A DNA stretch of 64,000 bases from Sanderia malayensis (taxonomy: Eukaryota > Cnidaria > Scyphozoa > Semaeostomeae > Pelagiidae): assembly GCA_013076295.1 (NCBI GenBank), contig RQOL01000906.1, positions 1,116,001 to 1,180,000 of the forward strand, read 5' to 3'. The stretch's first letter is position 1; the number at the start of each line of letters is the position of its first letter. Both the position numbers and the translations under genes were made by a program. Positions 38,801 to 53,439 of the stretch are shown piece by piece. The notes below the pieces were generated by a model. That model had not been told where the DNA came from. It searched no databases and was given only the letters and a program-made list of their open reading frames with translations.

Positions 38801-40496
38801 CCTCCGGCTGTTGTCTTTTAATATTCATCTCAAAGGTTTTTATAGTCGGTTTGAAGCATTTTCGATATGTTTCTAACGTAATCTTTTGTGTTTTCTGTCT
38901 GCTTATCAGCAGCAAACCAGACAACTTATTTGAATCAACGTGGTGTATGAAAGTATGAATCAAGAGGCGGGTTAATAACCTACTGCTTTAATTTACGCTG
39001 CTAAAGCCTTGTGTTACTGTGCTGAGAAAAGCGCAACTTGCCTGTAAGAAAAGATTATTCTGTAACGAATGCAGTAATGAATGGCCCAACTTTTTTCATA
39101 CTTTTGGGCTAGGTTTTTTGTGAGAAAGGGAATATAGGTGTTGCGGGTCACCGTTGCAACGAGCAGTGGACAGTGAGTTCTCTTACAAAGGGGAGCTGGG
39201 TGCCTGTGGGTTGTGCAGTGCCCCTGGGGTGTAATCAGAAGGGAAATACTGTGTCCCACTTGGCCCTAATCATGTTCATTGTGCTAATGATGATTAACAA
39301 GATATGTCGCCCTATGTTTTCTTCAGATTAAAAGCGTCTATTGTCAAATTCAAAAGCAGGCCTTATTAAATTAAGAGGACAGTTTAGTGGAGTATGTTGT
39401 TTGTGGCAAATCTTGAGAGAACATTTTCGCTGTTCTGCTCCGTAATCTCGTGTGGATGCTTTGTTTACAAATCAACAGTGTTTAGCATGGGTCGTGAATC
39501 CGACGGAAGACGCCAACTGGTGAGGCTGATTAATTAGAACATAAACTGAAATCTCCGTGACGCCCTTTGAAATGCTCGGTTAAACTGCCTGCAACCTGGC
39601 CCGGGTTATTATTTACTGGAGTCTGTAAAATTACAGCACTGCTGTTTTTTGAACAATCTTCATTGTTTGGCTCAGTATTGGCAATTTATTAACTCATCTT
39701 TGTGATTCTCATTATTTTTTACAGAGCAGGAGGACTCTGTCTGACTAATTGCTCGTTATTTCTTGAAACTTAATGATGCAGTTCAGCACTGCACCGTTAG
39801 CAACTCTTTCTGGCCGACCTGTATTTACATTACAAATTTACGTATCTATTGTAATGTGACAATTTAGAGATGCAGATAGAAGTGGCCTTTGTTTCTGTAG
39901 TTTGGCTGAAGCGTTTAGCACACAAGGATTGTGACTTTGAAAATATTGGGGGACATTTCTTTCGGGGACATTTTTGGCATTGTCTCTTTATTTTTGTCTC
40001 TGGTGCGAGAACAGAAGAATAAGTTCATTTCAGTCGTTTTCTCTCACCTTGTTAATTTAGTGAATGGCCAGCTTAAATTCACTTGAATACGCACATAGAT
40101 TAGATATGTAGTAGAATGCTTTTCTACTGCAAGTAAGGAGCCCGAAAACTTGCAGGTTTCGGGATTCGTGCCTTATATTCCATTGATATAATGTTTATTC
40201 GTCTCTTCTCTCCCCCCCCCCCTTCTGGAATTATCTTGAATGAATTCGCTTTTGTGGTCCAGTGGGTATTTTTGAAACATTTGTGTGCCATGTTGCTTCT
40301 ATAGTGTCTTGATCCATATTCACGTTGAGTGCTTCATCCTGAAGTTGTTCTCCCCGCGTAAGGTTCTCAACTCTACATTTTTCAATCTCTCTTGCAGGTG
40401 AGAGAGTATGACTCGATATCGCGTCTCGACCAATGGTACACGGCTATCCTGCTTCGAATCAAGAAGAATCTAACCGAAGAACCTGACTTGACATAA
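32844..40496 (+). CDS. NAPA: Alpha-soluble NSF attachment protein (alpha-SNAP)
   Basis: Ten exons, 292 aa (human 295): 32844-32932, 33126-33205, 33513-33632, 33760-33806, 33938-34015, 34524-34579, 34702-34786, 35120-35293, 37214-37264 and 40398-40496. Alpha-SNAP bridges NSF to SNARE bundles for ATP-driven disassembly after fusion. Seen: the N-terminal membrane-contact loop 'GFLGGLFGG'; TPR-like helical repeats '[13 protein letters not shown]', '[19 protein letters not shown]', '[13 protein letters not shown]', '[15 protein letters not shown]' and 'KCLLKVA'; and the C-terminal '[14 protein letters not shown]' with penultimate leucine region that activates NSF. The last two introns are long (1.9 and 3.1 kb), whereas the others are 120-510 bp. 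Intron 5 is filled by a tandem repeat. Sequence favours alpha/beta over gamma-SNAP. Confidence 0.95.
34055..34389. repeat. TTAGATTTGGATTG-type tandem array with higher-order unit
   Basis: An array in alpha-SNAP intron 5 built from a roughly 14-bp unit (TTAGATTTGGATTG and variants). In the second half a longer unit of about 68 bp, containing GCTAGATTGGATTG, recurs about three times, so there is higher-order structure. Confidence 0.85.
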
Positions 40497-43395
40497 CCAA
40501 CTGAGATCAAAGTGGGAGGGACATGATTTGTAATTACGCATAATTTTCTTTGCCATGTGATTTGTTTCCAATTATAATTTACGTGATTGTTTCTATAAAG
40601 AATTATCATCCGATTAGTGATAAAACTAAATTAGAATCAACTTTATACATTATTTCTTATACTGAATTACCAATCCATTGTATTCACTGAAAACTATATT
40701 TACATTTGCATTTCATCTTTGAAATTTGCTCAGTTTATTCTGTGCAGCATATACCGAAATGTTTTTGTATTTCGCAGCTTTCAAACGCCTCAAAGTGTCG
40801 GATGTAATACAAATGACTTTAATAAATGATTATCTAGAAAGCACAAGAACTGTTTACATTGTCCAAAGCATTTTTTCGCTTGAGAACTATGCTGTGTTTG
40901 TGATTTTGACACTGTTCTTGTTAATAATTTAAATTTGAACTCATTTGAAGATAGCCAAATCAATTATACGAACATCTTTCTCAACTTGTTTCCTCTTCGT
41001 ACTGTGATGGAAGCCAGCTCAGTACTGGCCAACCCATCCTGTTTCTTACGTGTTTTCGTATTTCCTCTGACTTTCAGCCATGAGATTAGAGAAAAACGTT
41101 GATCAATGTTTTTCTGTCTGCTCGAGTCTCATGTGTATTTGTGCGTTTTAGCTCCCTTCTTTCCACTGTGATTGGAGTGGGCGAAGTAATCTGACCAAAT
41201 GAGATGTATGTTCTCCTTCGCTTCTTGTGATGCACGCGCAAAGCACGCTGCTATTGCAACACTTATCTTCGCAAAATTGTAAACAGACCCGCGGACATCT
41301 GGTTTTGTGACGTCTTCGCGAATCCGACCACGAGGCAACACCGGAACGAGGTCACATGTCAGAAAAATTACATGCGAAGAGCAGATGGTGTGGTTTTTTG
41401 TTTTTAATATTTCCTTACTTGTTGAATGAAATAAATAATTAATCTTCTGTGCTAAATTGCATTGCACAAGCCCTGTTTGTTTGATTTACGCGAGTAGAAG
41501 GAAAATCTAATGATTAATTAAAGAAGAAAAATTCTAATCAGCATCATCATAAACTTTACTTTAGTTATAGAGCAGAATAAGACAAACAAAATTCTAAAAA
41601 AATTAAAATCCTAGGTAATTTCATGTATTGGCAAAGAATTTCTTTCACCATTAAAATATATTTCCTATGCTTACTGATTATTACCGAAACTTATTTATTA
41701 TTTATCACCGTCAAAAAGGGGGCCTATGTTCGAGCCAAATGCTGACAAAATTTCTCTCTATTTTCGTTATTACGTGTTGCTTTCGATTATGGCTTCTTCT
41801 CGAGAAACGCCTACTTTCTACATGTATGATTGTGTTTAATTTTTCATGCCCACCTCCTTTTGTTCCACACACATTTCACACACGTCCATTCAAAATATTC
41901 CCAACTGAATATATTGCTTCAACAATTGCAACTGCAAATAACAATTGTTATTTCCAATTTTGAAAATGATATTGATTGAGTCACTGTTTTGTTGTTTTTG
42001 GCTAGTCGCCCTGTGAAAAAGTTGACGCTTGGTCTACGGTAGTTAAAAAGTCAACTTTTGTGGGTATGTTATTCGCTTCGCTTTCAAACGAATTTGTTGC
42101 AACTATCCTTATGCTTGACTTGCTGTTGCTTCTATAAATTGTCTCAGCATAGCCAAAGACAGGTTTAATGTCAAGAAAGCTTTGTTTTTTGTTAATCGAA
42201 TTTTAGAATATAATCCCAAAAACGTAAATATTGGCCTAGCTTGGCTGTTTCGCTTTCATGCGGGGATTACGCTGTTATTTTTTCTCCTCCATTTATTCCC
42301 CTCCTAAACGTGGCCAGGCCTGCTGGCCAGGATGTTTTTGTTTTGCGAAGAAACTTAATGAAATGATACTACCGGTTGATTTCGTGCAGTGATTTCCTTG
42401 CAAGCTTTAATAGCACAACTCCCTGAATGTTTTTCGCATTTCGCAAGCAGGTATTTGGTATTATCGCAGCAACACCACGGCGTGTATTGATAGAACTTAG
42501 AAAATGTTATACAATAGGAACAAAAGGCTTTGCTGTTCAGCACAACAAAGACATCTTCATCTGCATCACAAATAATTAATACTATTTGTGTGTACTCCTT
42601 AGATCACCAAAACACACGCCCAAGTTGTTGGATTGTCTGTATCCTGGAGAAATTATTTTTCCAGCAAAGCCTGTTGGTATTCGAAGAAGAAGTTTTAAGA
42701 GGGTTTTTTTAAGTCGTCCGCAAACATTCACGCACACACGAACAGAATTAGAAAGGGGGAGAAACAAAGAGACCTAGTGAATACACCTGCAGTAATATAA
42801 ATCGATTGGGAAAGAAAGAACTAATGTTCTTGAACAAAGGCCGTATAAATACGTAATAACCTGCATGCTTCAATGGCTTCGAGTATTCAGAGCTAGTTCG
42901 GCATAGGATTGGGAAACTGTTTCGAGTTGCTGGACGAATATAAATGCTTTGACGCCTTGTGAGACGTGGAATATTTCTAGTTACTCGGCGAATTGAAGGA
43001 GTTTTGCTTTGGGATCATGAACAATTTGCTGGAGGAGAGATTTGAGTAACAGCTGCCTTCACGACGGCGTATGCAAATTCACTCCTTTTCAATAGAAAGG
43101 TTTCTTATAAATACTCTTGGCCAGTTCATTGTTTATTTCAACCATACAGTACACCTTCTGTTTTACTGCACACACACGGACTGTTAGGCATATGTTCCAC
43201 TCCTCAAGACTATCAACATGGACAAGTAAGAACGCAGTCAGACTACACCGCACAGAACAGCTAACAACTTTTCGTAGCATTATCAGCATCAACTTCACAT
43301 GCATTGGCGTTAGGCCGTCGAGCATTTTAACACAAAGGCACGGACTTCGATAAGACCTGAAAACCTGAAAACGTTAGGTGTTCTACTTCACAGAA
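40497..43395. other. Long intergenic region alpha-SNAP / Na-Ca exchanger
   Basis: 2.9 kb without a supported gene. Short frames here have no recognisable motif or plausible splicing. It includes the exchanger promoter and 5'UTR; noncoding upstream exons cannot be excluded. Confidence 0.45.
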
Positions 43396-45034
43396 ATGGC
43401 AAGCAATTTATCGTTAAGGAGTTTTTTTATATTGGCCTTAGTTCTACTTTTGATAGCAATATTTCTGCCGTCGTCAACAGAGGGTGCTTCGCAGATCTCG
43501 AAAAAGGTTGGCAATAAAACTGTTTATTATTGTGAGAAATCGGCGAGAATAAAGTGTGTGGATGGCATTCTGTTGCCTAAATGGAAGACCAGCCGGGATT
43601 CAACTGGAGGCAAAGCAGCCAGGGCCTTCATCTATCTCATCGCTTTGTTTTTCTTTTTTCTTGGCATATCGATTATTTCAGACCGATTCATGGCAGCAAT
43701 TGAGATCATCACTTCAAAAGAAAAGGAAATTGAGATCAAAGATCGAGCAACTGGAACGACGAAAGTTGTTACTGTGAAAATTTGGAATGAAACTGTTTCG
43801 AATCTGACACTCATGGCTTTAGGTTCCTCTGCTCCTGAGATTTTGCTGTCTGTTATTGAAATCATTGGCCGCAATTTCAATGCTGGTGAGCTTGGTCCAT
43901 CGACTATCGTTGGTTCTGCTGCCTTTAATTTGTTTATCATCACGTCAGTGTGCACGTATGTGATACCAGATGACGAAGTCAGAAGGATCAAGTTTCTTCG
44001 CGTGTTCGCCTTCACTTCGTCCTGTGCCATATTTGCCTACATTTGGATGTACCTGATCATTTCTGTGTTCTCTCCCGGCATCATCGAGGTTTGGGAGGGG
44101 ATAATAACCTTCCTGTGCTTCCCTACATTCGTCATTGTCGCCTACATGATCGACGTGAAGATGAACTTTTATCGTTTCGTGCGTAAGAAGCTGAGAAAAA
44201 AGAAACTGCATGGACAGACGATCATCCAAACAGGTGATGGTGATATCGTGCAGGTGGCCGTTGTCGACAAGCCGACCAGTGACCACCACGACGTCGAGAA
44301 GAACCACAACGGTGATATGGAAAAGGTAAGCGCTGGGGGTAGAGATGATTACGAGTTAGATGACTTGAGTAACGTGGAGCTGACAGCTGAGGACCTGAAG
44401 GAGAATCGCAAACGATTGGCCATGGATGCCTATCACCGTGCCAAACAGAAGGCTCCCGACGCCGATTCGGAGACCCTGGCCCACTTGGTCGAGCAGGAGA
44501 ACCTGAAATTGCAGCACAAGAGTCGTGCCTTCTACAGAATCGAAGCGACACGTAAGATGACAGGCAGTGGCAGTGTGCTGCGCTCAAAAGATGGCAAGCA
44601 TCACCACCATTCAGCCAACGGCCCCAAGCCCGTGGCCACTGAGCCGCTGGAAATGAAGGACCTTGGATCGGAGGATGCCGAGATGACCGGCTGTCGTGTT
44701 TACTTCCATCCTGCCGAGTACACGGTGGTAGAAAGCTGCGGAAGGGTCTATCTGACGTTGGTCAGAGTTGGACAGGACCTATTCAACACCGTCTACGTGG
44801 ATTACAAGACAGAAGAGGGCACAGCTACAGAGTTTGAAGATTATGAACCTGTCAATAGCACCATATGTTTCAAACCTGGTGAAACAAGTAAAATATTGTC
44901 AATTGCTGTGGTGAGTATGATGAAACTGCATTACTTTCAGACTCGTATTCATATTGCTCTCTAGTATAAAACAGTATTCTTTTATCCAAGCTGCATATAG
45001 TAATGCGTGAAGTAATAATAACAACAACAGCAAC

Positions 45035-45071
<37 letters not shown>

Positions 45072-48000
45072 GTAATAGTAATGGGACATTTTCTCCAACT
45101 TCTGCCCTCCTGATGCCTTGCAACAATCTATTGTCAAACGACAACGTCTTCATAATCACCCCGGTGAAGTTTGACATTGAACTACTCAATTTGTTCGTCT
45201 CCCCATCGCAGGTTGATGACGACATCTTTGAGCTGGACGAACACTTTTTTGTCAAGCTGACTGGAATCCGAGTCGTTGATGACAATGGCGTGGAGAAGGA
45301 GAGCGAAGAGGTGAGCATTGGTGACCCAGACACCGCAGTCGTTACCATTCTCGATGATGACTATCCGGGAGTGTTCACTTTCGAGCAAGAAAACTATGAC
45401 GTCATGGAAACAATTGGCACCGTCTCCATCAAAGTGATCCGATTGCTTGGTGCCCGTTCCGTTGTCAGAGTTCCCTACCATACAGTCGAAGGCAGTGCCA
45501 AAGGTGGCGGGGAGGATTATGAAGATGTCGCCGGAGAGGTTGAATTCAGAGATGAGGAGACAAGGTAAGAATGTTTTGCAACATGTTTGTTAAAAACGTA
45601 AAGTATAGAAGAAGATTGGTTGCGTGCCTGTAGATTGATATCCAGCTTGTAGCAGGAAAGCATTGAAATACATATAATAGCTTACTTATAGAAGCATGGG
45701 TTGCCTTGAGCGATAGGTTACGTTGCAACTTTGTTAATGCTTTAATGCCGTTTAGCTTGCTTGTGGGTTTATAGTTTGATTGAAGGCGCATGGAATATGA
45801 TTGCAGTGTCATAGCTTGCTACTTCTAACTTATTTAGATTATTTTTCTGCGTGTAGAACACTAGTTTGTTTTCTCACCCGATTTGATGGAACCATAGCGG
45901 CAGACCGGCCATGACCAATAATCATTTCAGTTGTGAGTCCAATTTACAAGCTCAAGAGAAAAGGTTATATTTGCTCAGCAGCTTAATATACGTACGTACA
46001 CGTTACACCTGCCAAGGTTAGCAGGCTTATCTTAGTTGGGAGACACGCCTGCAGATATTGATATCTACAACAATGCCTTTTCGTGTCTTGCATGATTGTA
46101 TGTAGAATGTTGATCTTTGCAAAGAGCCTGCTCGATTTATTGTAACGCATCTTACAACTCCTAAGCTTGTCAGATGGAATAAAGAGATTACGTGAATAAG
46201 TAGAAGGCCGCAAGTCCTTGTGGGAAAAATGATTATGTCATATGTGTTTGTGCTTGCAAGATATATTTGTATTTGTTGAAATCACTGCTAGTTTTGTTTG
46301 CTAGTTTTATTGGAAAGACTTGTCCCTTAAGACTACTTCACTGCATGGAATTATGTGGTTTCGCATTGACGTCTTAACATATCGAAAACAACCAACTATT
46401 TCAATAAACATTACCATGAATAATTTATGATATTCCACCACATGCTAAACTCATTTGCAAAAATATGATTTTCGCTTAGGATTTACAAGGAATTTCATTG
46501 ACCAATATAAACTACTTACAGCAAAAACCGATATGGTTGAGTAAATTCAGGAAACTCGCTTTACAAGAAAGCCTAGATGCACGCTTATCTACACTTGTGT
46601 GCATGACGTGGATCAATATACCGGTCTTTGAAAAAGCTTTTTCACGATAAGCAATATTTATAATGCAGTTGTGATAAAGTGAAGCTTTGTCCCTGTTTTT
46701 CATTGTGATTGCCACGTGTTTCAATGCTCATCTCCCATAGCAAATTTTAATTAAAAAATTGCACGCAATTGTTGCTTCCAAATTTTGGGACTTTAGACAG
46801 ACGATGAGTTTATCAAGATTGGGCAAACAAAAAGATGAATTTCAAACTAAGAATAACCAGATGTCATTGTTCCTCGCTAGTTTTTGATAAGTATATGAAG
46901 TTTTGGCAACCGTTATCTTATCAAGCTATATTACGAGATGGTCTGCAAAGTTCGTTATAGCATCAAAAATTCTTAATCCAACTGAATAACACAATGCAAG
47001 GCAGGTTGTTGCATTCGTTATCGAAGAAGATAGCCATGATTCATAGGGGAAAACGAGCTATTAGTTAAGCATGGCTGCTGCTCGGTTAAACCTGTTACCA
47101 TTCTTCATAAAATATGAAGCATCGTCTTGTTCATCTGCAAAAGAAACTATTCATCAGAAACAGAGTTTTAGTTAATACAATCATGCATAATTTCGTTTGC
47201 GTTCATTATCTGCAATTGCCTTTGATGCGGGGCAGTTGCATTTGACAATAGAATATGGCCGAGTATGGTATACGAGACAATGACGTATTCAATTTCACAT
47301 ATAGAGTATGGCGGCTTTAGACAGTTGCCTCTGCCATGCTCAATATACAAGACTCATGATAATGTCGACTTTTCAAACCATTGGACTATATACATGTATT
47401 AGAATGTATTTGCTTACCGTGTCTGGTGAAACAAAAACACAAGAACAGTTGTGTATATAGAGCTTGGTTTATGTGCTTTGACTAACAAATAGTTATTGCA
47501 ATGTTTTAAGATTCGTTATACATTGCTTTGTGGCCTTTAAATAATGAACACACTCTACTTTCGTGCTCTTTTATTAAGGAAATGTTACCTGTTTCGTTTG
47601 AACTTACAGCTGCTTAATTTCCGAGGCACTATTTGATTATGTATTAATAGAAACTTGTCATGAAAGGGAATATAAGTTTATGAAGGCTTGCACACGTTTT
47701 TTATTTTATAAAAAAACCTGGCTAACGCTTCACCGGTGAAAGTTTCTTAATTTCAGGGCATTTTTTGACACATTTTACCAGTAAAAGTTTCTTAATTGGA
47801 TATTTGAAAAACGCACGCATAGAATCAAAAACTTCGGAAAACAAGTGAAAAATAAGGTTAGGCTGGAAAATCGATTTAATATAGTTGTATATCTAACGTT
47901 AATCAATGAGCATCATATCTACTGATATTACCATGCACAGTGGTTATCTTCCGTATTTCAAACAAGAATAAAAGATTGAAAAGTGTCTTAGTGGTTTTTC

Positions 48001-51000
48001 ATTTACCAGTGGAAGTTTCTTAAATGTTTTGGCCTTTTACCAGTGAGTTTCTTATAAAGCAGTTTCTTATAAAGAAAGAAATGTACTGCATGGTGCATTT
48101 TGACTAACAATGCAGACAATAAACTCTGCGGTAGAAAGAAATGGGGCCAGCTAACATTATCAGCTTGACCAATCACATCCCTGAATTCTTATTCCATTAT
48201 TAGCAATGCTGAAACGTGATTGGACAATTTTGAGGTGTCAACAAGTTGACTACCAAAATATTGTTTTCCTCTCTCGCAGCTGAGGTCTGTGAGCTGCACA
48301 CATCAGCTGCAAGTTGCCAGTGTCGTATGCTCCTCTTACTGCAATTCCTCACTTACCTGCTCTGCAATAATAGCGCAGAGTATATGACACACCAATATTT
48401 CTCCCAAGCAATGCAAGACATCGATGTCTTGGGCGTTGATCGCTTTCTTGTTATTGTTGTTTTAATTTCTCGTTGGCTTACATATGATGTAATTTAATAA
48501 TCGTTATCTTTTAATCTCTTATGTTTCCAAATCTAAGCTGGTAGGGGATGATTCAACGAATCCCCCGATTAACTGGGGCTTCGTTTGATATTTAATTTCT
48601 TAGCTTCTAATAACCTTCTCTTCTATTGGTCTGTGCATATTTCTGCTTCTCAATGCATTATCAACCAAGACTTCTAAAGCTTTCTTAACTGATTTGTTCA
48701 TGTGATTATCCCAGCCAGTACCCTTTTCGCTCCTTTCATTTCTATAGATGGTAACCGCTTGGGACTTTATGCGCCCCGTTTTGCTCTTAATTCGTATAGA
48801 ATTCAGTATAGTTCGTAGTCAGTGAAGCAAGAACTAATGCATATTATAATATAAGCTGCAGAATATAGCCCCATGGTTATCTCTCTCCCGCGACTCTCTA
48901 ATACGATTTTGGGCGTGGTTTATCAGCTATCAGGTTGCTTCTTTGACGTTTTTCTATTTCTGGATATCTGTTTGTTGTGCGTGAAGCAAAATATAGACTC
49001 GACAAGCAATCGTTTTTGAGGAAATGTTTAATACTGAAAACATTGAATAATTTATGACGTGAAGCTAATTCGATGTTTTATTAGTTTAATTTCCTTTGCA
49101 CAATCACATGTTGTTCAAAGCGTTCGCCATAACTAATACACTTCTCTGTGCCATATTGTCATTGAGACCTCACATACGGAATAACAGCCTTTTTGTTCTT
49201 GTTTTCAGATTATTAGCTTGACATAGAAATGCATACAATGAAATGCAGCTGTAATCTCTTTTGTAGATTATGCCTTGCTTATAAATCTCTCTGTTACCAT
49301 ATTTCTATAAGTGGCGGCAAATTAATGCTTTCTATAAGAAACTACATGTCAAGTAGATCTCCGGGGACTTAAAATTTCGGGAGCTATTTGTTCCTCCCGC
49401 GCACCCTAATGGGGGCATATGCCCCTGCATCGCACGCTGAAAATCAAACAAAAACTAGAGCTGTAATCAGTTAGAATTTAATTGCAAGAACTGAGCTGTT
49501 ATGAAGCGCGTTCTTGCAATAAAGCTTTCTAAATATTTCAAGATAGCGATTTTATTTTAACTCGTTGCAGCTATGCTTGCTTACTACATTTGTTTCTGCT
49601 TTTCTACACAGTAAAACCATTGACATTCCAATCATTGACCGGGAAGAATACGAGAAGAACCGAAACTTTGAAGTGGTTATTGGAGAACCGAAACTTGTCC
49701 ACAGCGATTCACAAGCACACATTCCAGATCTGAGAGACGTGAAGGATGATGACATGAGGAAAATCATCGAAGCAGGAAAGCCAACTCTTGGTGAGTTTTT
49801 GATAAAATGCTTCTTCTACCACAATGCCATATTGCTATACCTTTTTCAACATTTCAACATTCTCTTAGCTTTGGCTCTTTCTTATTACATTGCTTTGCAC
49901 TTTGTTTTCTTGTGGCCGTTATTACCATAATTACTTCCCCTTATAATGTTCATGTATAAATCATGTAAATGTATAAATTTATGTCAGTCCTGTAATCTTT
50001 TGATTGACATTCTAATTCTTGTATGTACCTTGTATCCCTATGATCTATTTAGTTGTGATTGTTGATGATTCACAAGATAAAATGTCTTGTTCATAATATA
50101 CACCCCGTCAATATATAGCCCAGTAACCAAGACATTGAACTTGAACCCCTGTTTCTCTCCTGTTGCTTACTCCCTCCTCGCTTTTTGCTATCAATGCAAT
50201 AAATGCTACACAGGATGCACATTGTAAAAATCTTGTCTTCAAAACCAGGTGACATTAAGACGGTATCCGTGAAGGTCACTGAATGCAGAGAATTCAAGAA
50301 TACGATTGATAAGATGCTGAAAAAGACCAACCTTGCACTTTTGCTTGGAACAAGCTCTTGGCGTGAACAGTTCAGCGAGGCTATCACAGTTTCAACCGGC
50401 GATGATGACGATGAGGATGCACAGCCTTCATATTGTGATTACGTCATGCATTACATCACTCTCTTCTGGAAGATTCTCTTCGCATTCGTCCCTCCGACAG
50501 ACATACGAGGTGGTTGGGCATGTTTTGTCGTTGCTATAAGCATGATTGGCATCCTTACTGCTATTACTGGTGACATTGCTTCGCATTTCGGATGTACTGT
50601 GGGTCTGGCGGACAGTGTGGTTGCCATTTCCTTTGTTGCCCTGGGAACCAGCTTGCCAGGTTAGCTTATTGTCATTATCTCTCGAAATTGCAGCAATTAC
50701 AAGAACTTGTTCTGAACACCATGTTATACCTTGTGAAGGACCGTAATTATTCCTTGAAATATGAACCAAAGTTAGAGTTTGTTTTGGTCTTAACCCAGCG
50801 TTAATTATGAACTCGATTTAGAGCTAGTTTTTGACCCATTTTAGAGCTAGTTATGGACCATATTCAATTTTTGAATTAATGAAGTTTGATTCGTTTATCG
50901 TTTATCGTTTATTTATTTTTAGATACATTTGCCAGCAAAGTAGCAGCAATTAACGATGAAACGGCCGATGCTTCGGTAGGTAATGTTGCTGGAAGTAACG

Positions 51001-51302
51001 CAGTCAATGTTTTCCTTGGCATTGGTGTGGCGTGGTCAATCGCTTCCATATACCATACTGCTAATGGCGGTGCATTCAAGGTCGAAGGCGGATCACTTGG
51101 CTTCTCTGTCCTTGTCTTCTGCATCCTAGCTTTGATTTGCCTCAGCACCATGATGTGGAGAAGGTTCAACAAAAAGATCGGTGCAGAGCTCGGTGGGCCA
51201 CAGCCCTATAAGACCGTCACATCGGTTTTCTTCGCTTCACTCTGGTTAACTTACATTCTCTTGTCTGGAATGGAGAGCTACTGTTATATTCCTTCTTTCT
51301 AA
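43396..51302 (+). CDS. Sodium/calcium exchanger (NCX, SLC8 family)
   Basis: Five exons (43396-44910, 45212-45564, 49612-49790, 50249-50659 and 50923-51302), 945 aa (vertebrate NCX1 about 970). Plasma-membrane antiporter exchanging 3 Na+ for 1 Ca2+. Seen: signal-peptide-like N-terminus (residues 8-30); N-terminal transmembrane block with the alpha-1 repeat 'NLTLMALGSSAPEILLSVIE' and 'GPSTIVGSAAFNLF'; a large cytosolic loop starting with basic 'RFVRKKLRKKK' (XIP-like); two Calx-beta domains, the first ending 'VDDDIFELDEHF' and the second starting 'DDDYPGVFTF' with the continuation 'PIIDREEYEKNRNF'; 'NLALLLGTSSWREQF'; then alpha-2 'VALGTSLPDTFASKVAA' and 'GNVAGSNAVNVFLGIGVAW'. It ends 'ESYCYIPSF', like vertebrate 'EAYCHIKGF'. 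Human-style single large first coding exon is retained. Intron 2 (4 kb) contains a family A MITE. Confidence 0.96.
45034..45071. repeat. (AAT)n microsatellite
   Basis: About 12 AAT units in the first intron of the exchanger. On the minus strand it produces a long poly-leucine frame that is an artefact. Confidence 0.95.
47693..48083. mobile_element. MITE-like element, family A copy 2 (about 391 bp, inverted relative to copy 1)
   Basis: In exchanger intron 2. The reverse complement of its right end (TTATAAGAAACTGCTTTATA, then AGAAACT) aligns with the left end of copy 1 (TTATAAGAAACCGGTTTATA, then AGAAACC). The left end carries CACGTTTTTTATTTTATAA. The interior again has repeated AGTTTCTTAA motifs and the length matches within 2 bp. 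TA flanks the right end only. Confidence 0.7.
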
Positions 51303-53439
51303 TCGCCGTCGGCGGCACTATGGTTCGTTTCAGCACGTTTTCTATAATCATATTCATAGTGTTACTGAGACACTGTGCATAACACGGCTATAACTCGCCT
51401 TTCTTGACAATGATAAATCTGCTTATATACTTGGACTTTGGTGTTTTGTTGTGTGTTTTAATGCCGCCTTGGAGTCGAACATTGCAAGTAGTGATGGGCC
51501 GGATCGAGCCTTACTACCACCGTATATCATACTCGGTTTCATTTTGGAAGTTAATGGACGGATGACGTGGAATGGACCACGAATGGGTCACGTGAAGCGG
51601 ACGAGTGGACCATCTAGATAGAGTGGACCATCTATTACTCAGATGAGATGAAAAGGCGTGCACTGTTTGTAAAATTTGGCGTGGTGCAATTGAACGTTAC
51701 TCTAACAGAGTGTTTTTAATCGAATATTAGAATTTGTATCTTCACATATATACGTCGTGTCTTCGAAAAGCGAATCTCGTCAAAGCAACAACTATCATTG
51801 CAATTAGCATAGCACCGTATCTGCAACAAAATGTTTTGAATGCAATCACTTACCAATAACATCTACGCAGAGAGGGAGACAAAGCAATTCTGAAGACTTT
51901 CAACCAACCAACTAGCCAGAGCATCTATGGGCACACCAACCATCTCTGTCGATTTGGACAATGCTTGCAATGTTTGTTTCACACCGTAGTTAGTTTCAGT
52001 CCATTTTTAAACCTTGCCATCCTGTTACACATGCAAAGATTAACTAATAATATATCTTACGCGTATATCAACCACTGATATACGAATTGAAAAGTAGAAG
52101 TTCAAGGATGTTCTATGGAACAGCTGTTAATGAAGAAAAAGAACGAGACACAATATCAAATTGAATGGAATTCAAATTGGATTTTAAAGAAGTAGTTTAA
52201 TCATTCTACAATCAGTTGGACAACTTTTAGTGTGTTATTTTAAACTCCATTCACTACGTTTACCCTGTTCACCTCCATCAAAAACGGCTTGCTTCAATCG
52301 AAAAAATATGACACGCATTTATTAGACTTTTTCAACATCAACTAAATTTTGCCTGGTGATGCATGCATGGTTAATGCATGGAGTGACATCGCTGCTTGAC
52401 CATCTGCTTTGCTGCACTAATACCGACGACATCTCAAAAATGGTATTCAATATAAATGGCAATTATAGTGGTGAATTGGGCAAAAAATATCTTGAAATCG
52501 AACAATCAGGTTTTCCTGATTGTCACGAGTCCGTTTTGCTTATTCTTGGAGCTTCTTATACTTTATGAACAATTAACTGCATGTGTAATCTATCTTCACT
52601 ATATACAATTAGAATAGTTTAATAAATTAACCAAGTAGCTGTATCACATTACATCCCCCTGGTATAGCTGTTAATAGACGATGAAACTCAACGGTAATCG
52701 CATCATTCCCGGGGGATACCATGGAACCAGAACTACAAATAATCGATTGTGTTTGTTTGTAAACAAGCAAGGCGTTGGTGACCATGTGCGTTGATTGAGC
52801 AAACAATACCTCAATTTCTAAAGACACTGAAGTATAAGAGTGTTCCTTCCCTGGAAAGAAATCAGTGCACAGAAATCAGAAAACAATAGACAATAGCAAT
52901 ATTCATTAACGTGATGGACTATTGTTTTGCAATGTTGTTACCCTGGCCAATGCACGATTTTTTGCACTAGGTTTCCTACTATATATGCTAAAGAGAATTT
53001 GAAATGAAAAATGATACTTATGGAACAATTTACCCGATTTAAATGCTAATGATTAGAGTTATAACTATGGAAAATGTTTAGAGATTTTTAAAGATTTCCC
53101 GACTCGATAAGAGCAAAGGTTGGACGAATGTTAAAATTGCGAGCTTCTTATTTTGTGTGGTGTTCATTTAGCGCAAAATACATGGTAGTGTGTTGAAATA
53201 AAATCTCGATTTTTCTAACCATTAAAGTTTAAAGGCAATCAACAATTTGATTTTTTATTTTATATGCTTACTCGATCAATCAGTAACTTGGGAATTCGCA
53301 CAAAGAGACAATTTTCATAAAAGTGATGCTGTGAGACCAAATTATATTGGAATGTGACGCACTGGTACACATCGGAATGAAAGACTGCCAATGTGGAGCA
53401 ATTGATTTGCATATCAAAAGATTCTTTGTTTTTTCTGTG
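51303..53439. other. Intergenic region downstream of the exchanger
   Basis: 2.1 kb with no supported gene. AT-rich; the first few hundred bases are probably exchanger 3'UTR. The 70-codon frame at 52356-52568 has no recognisable motif. Confidence 0.4.

Noticed and set aside
44899..45348. Minus-strand frame with a long poly-leucine run
   Set aside because: It is the reverse translation of the (AAT)n microsatellite in an exchanger intron plus antisense of coding exons.
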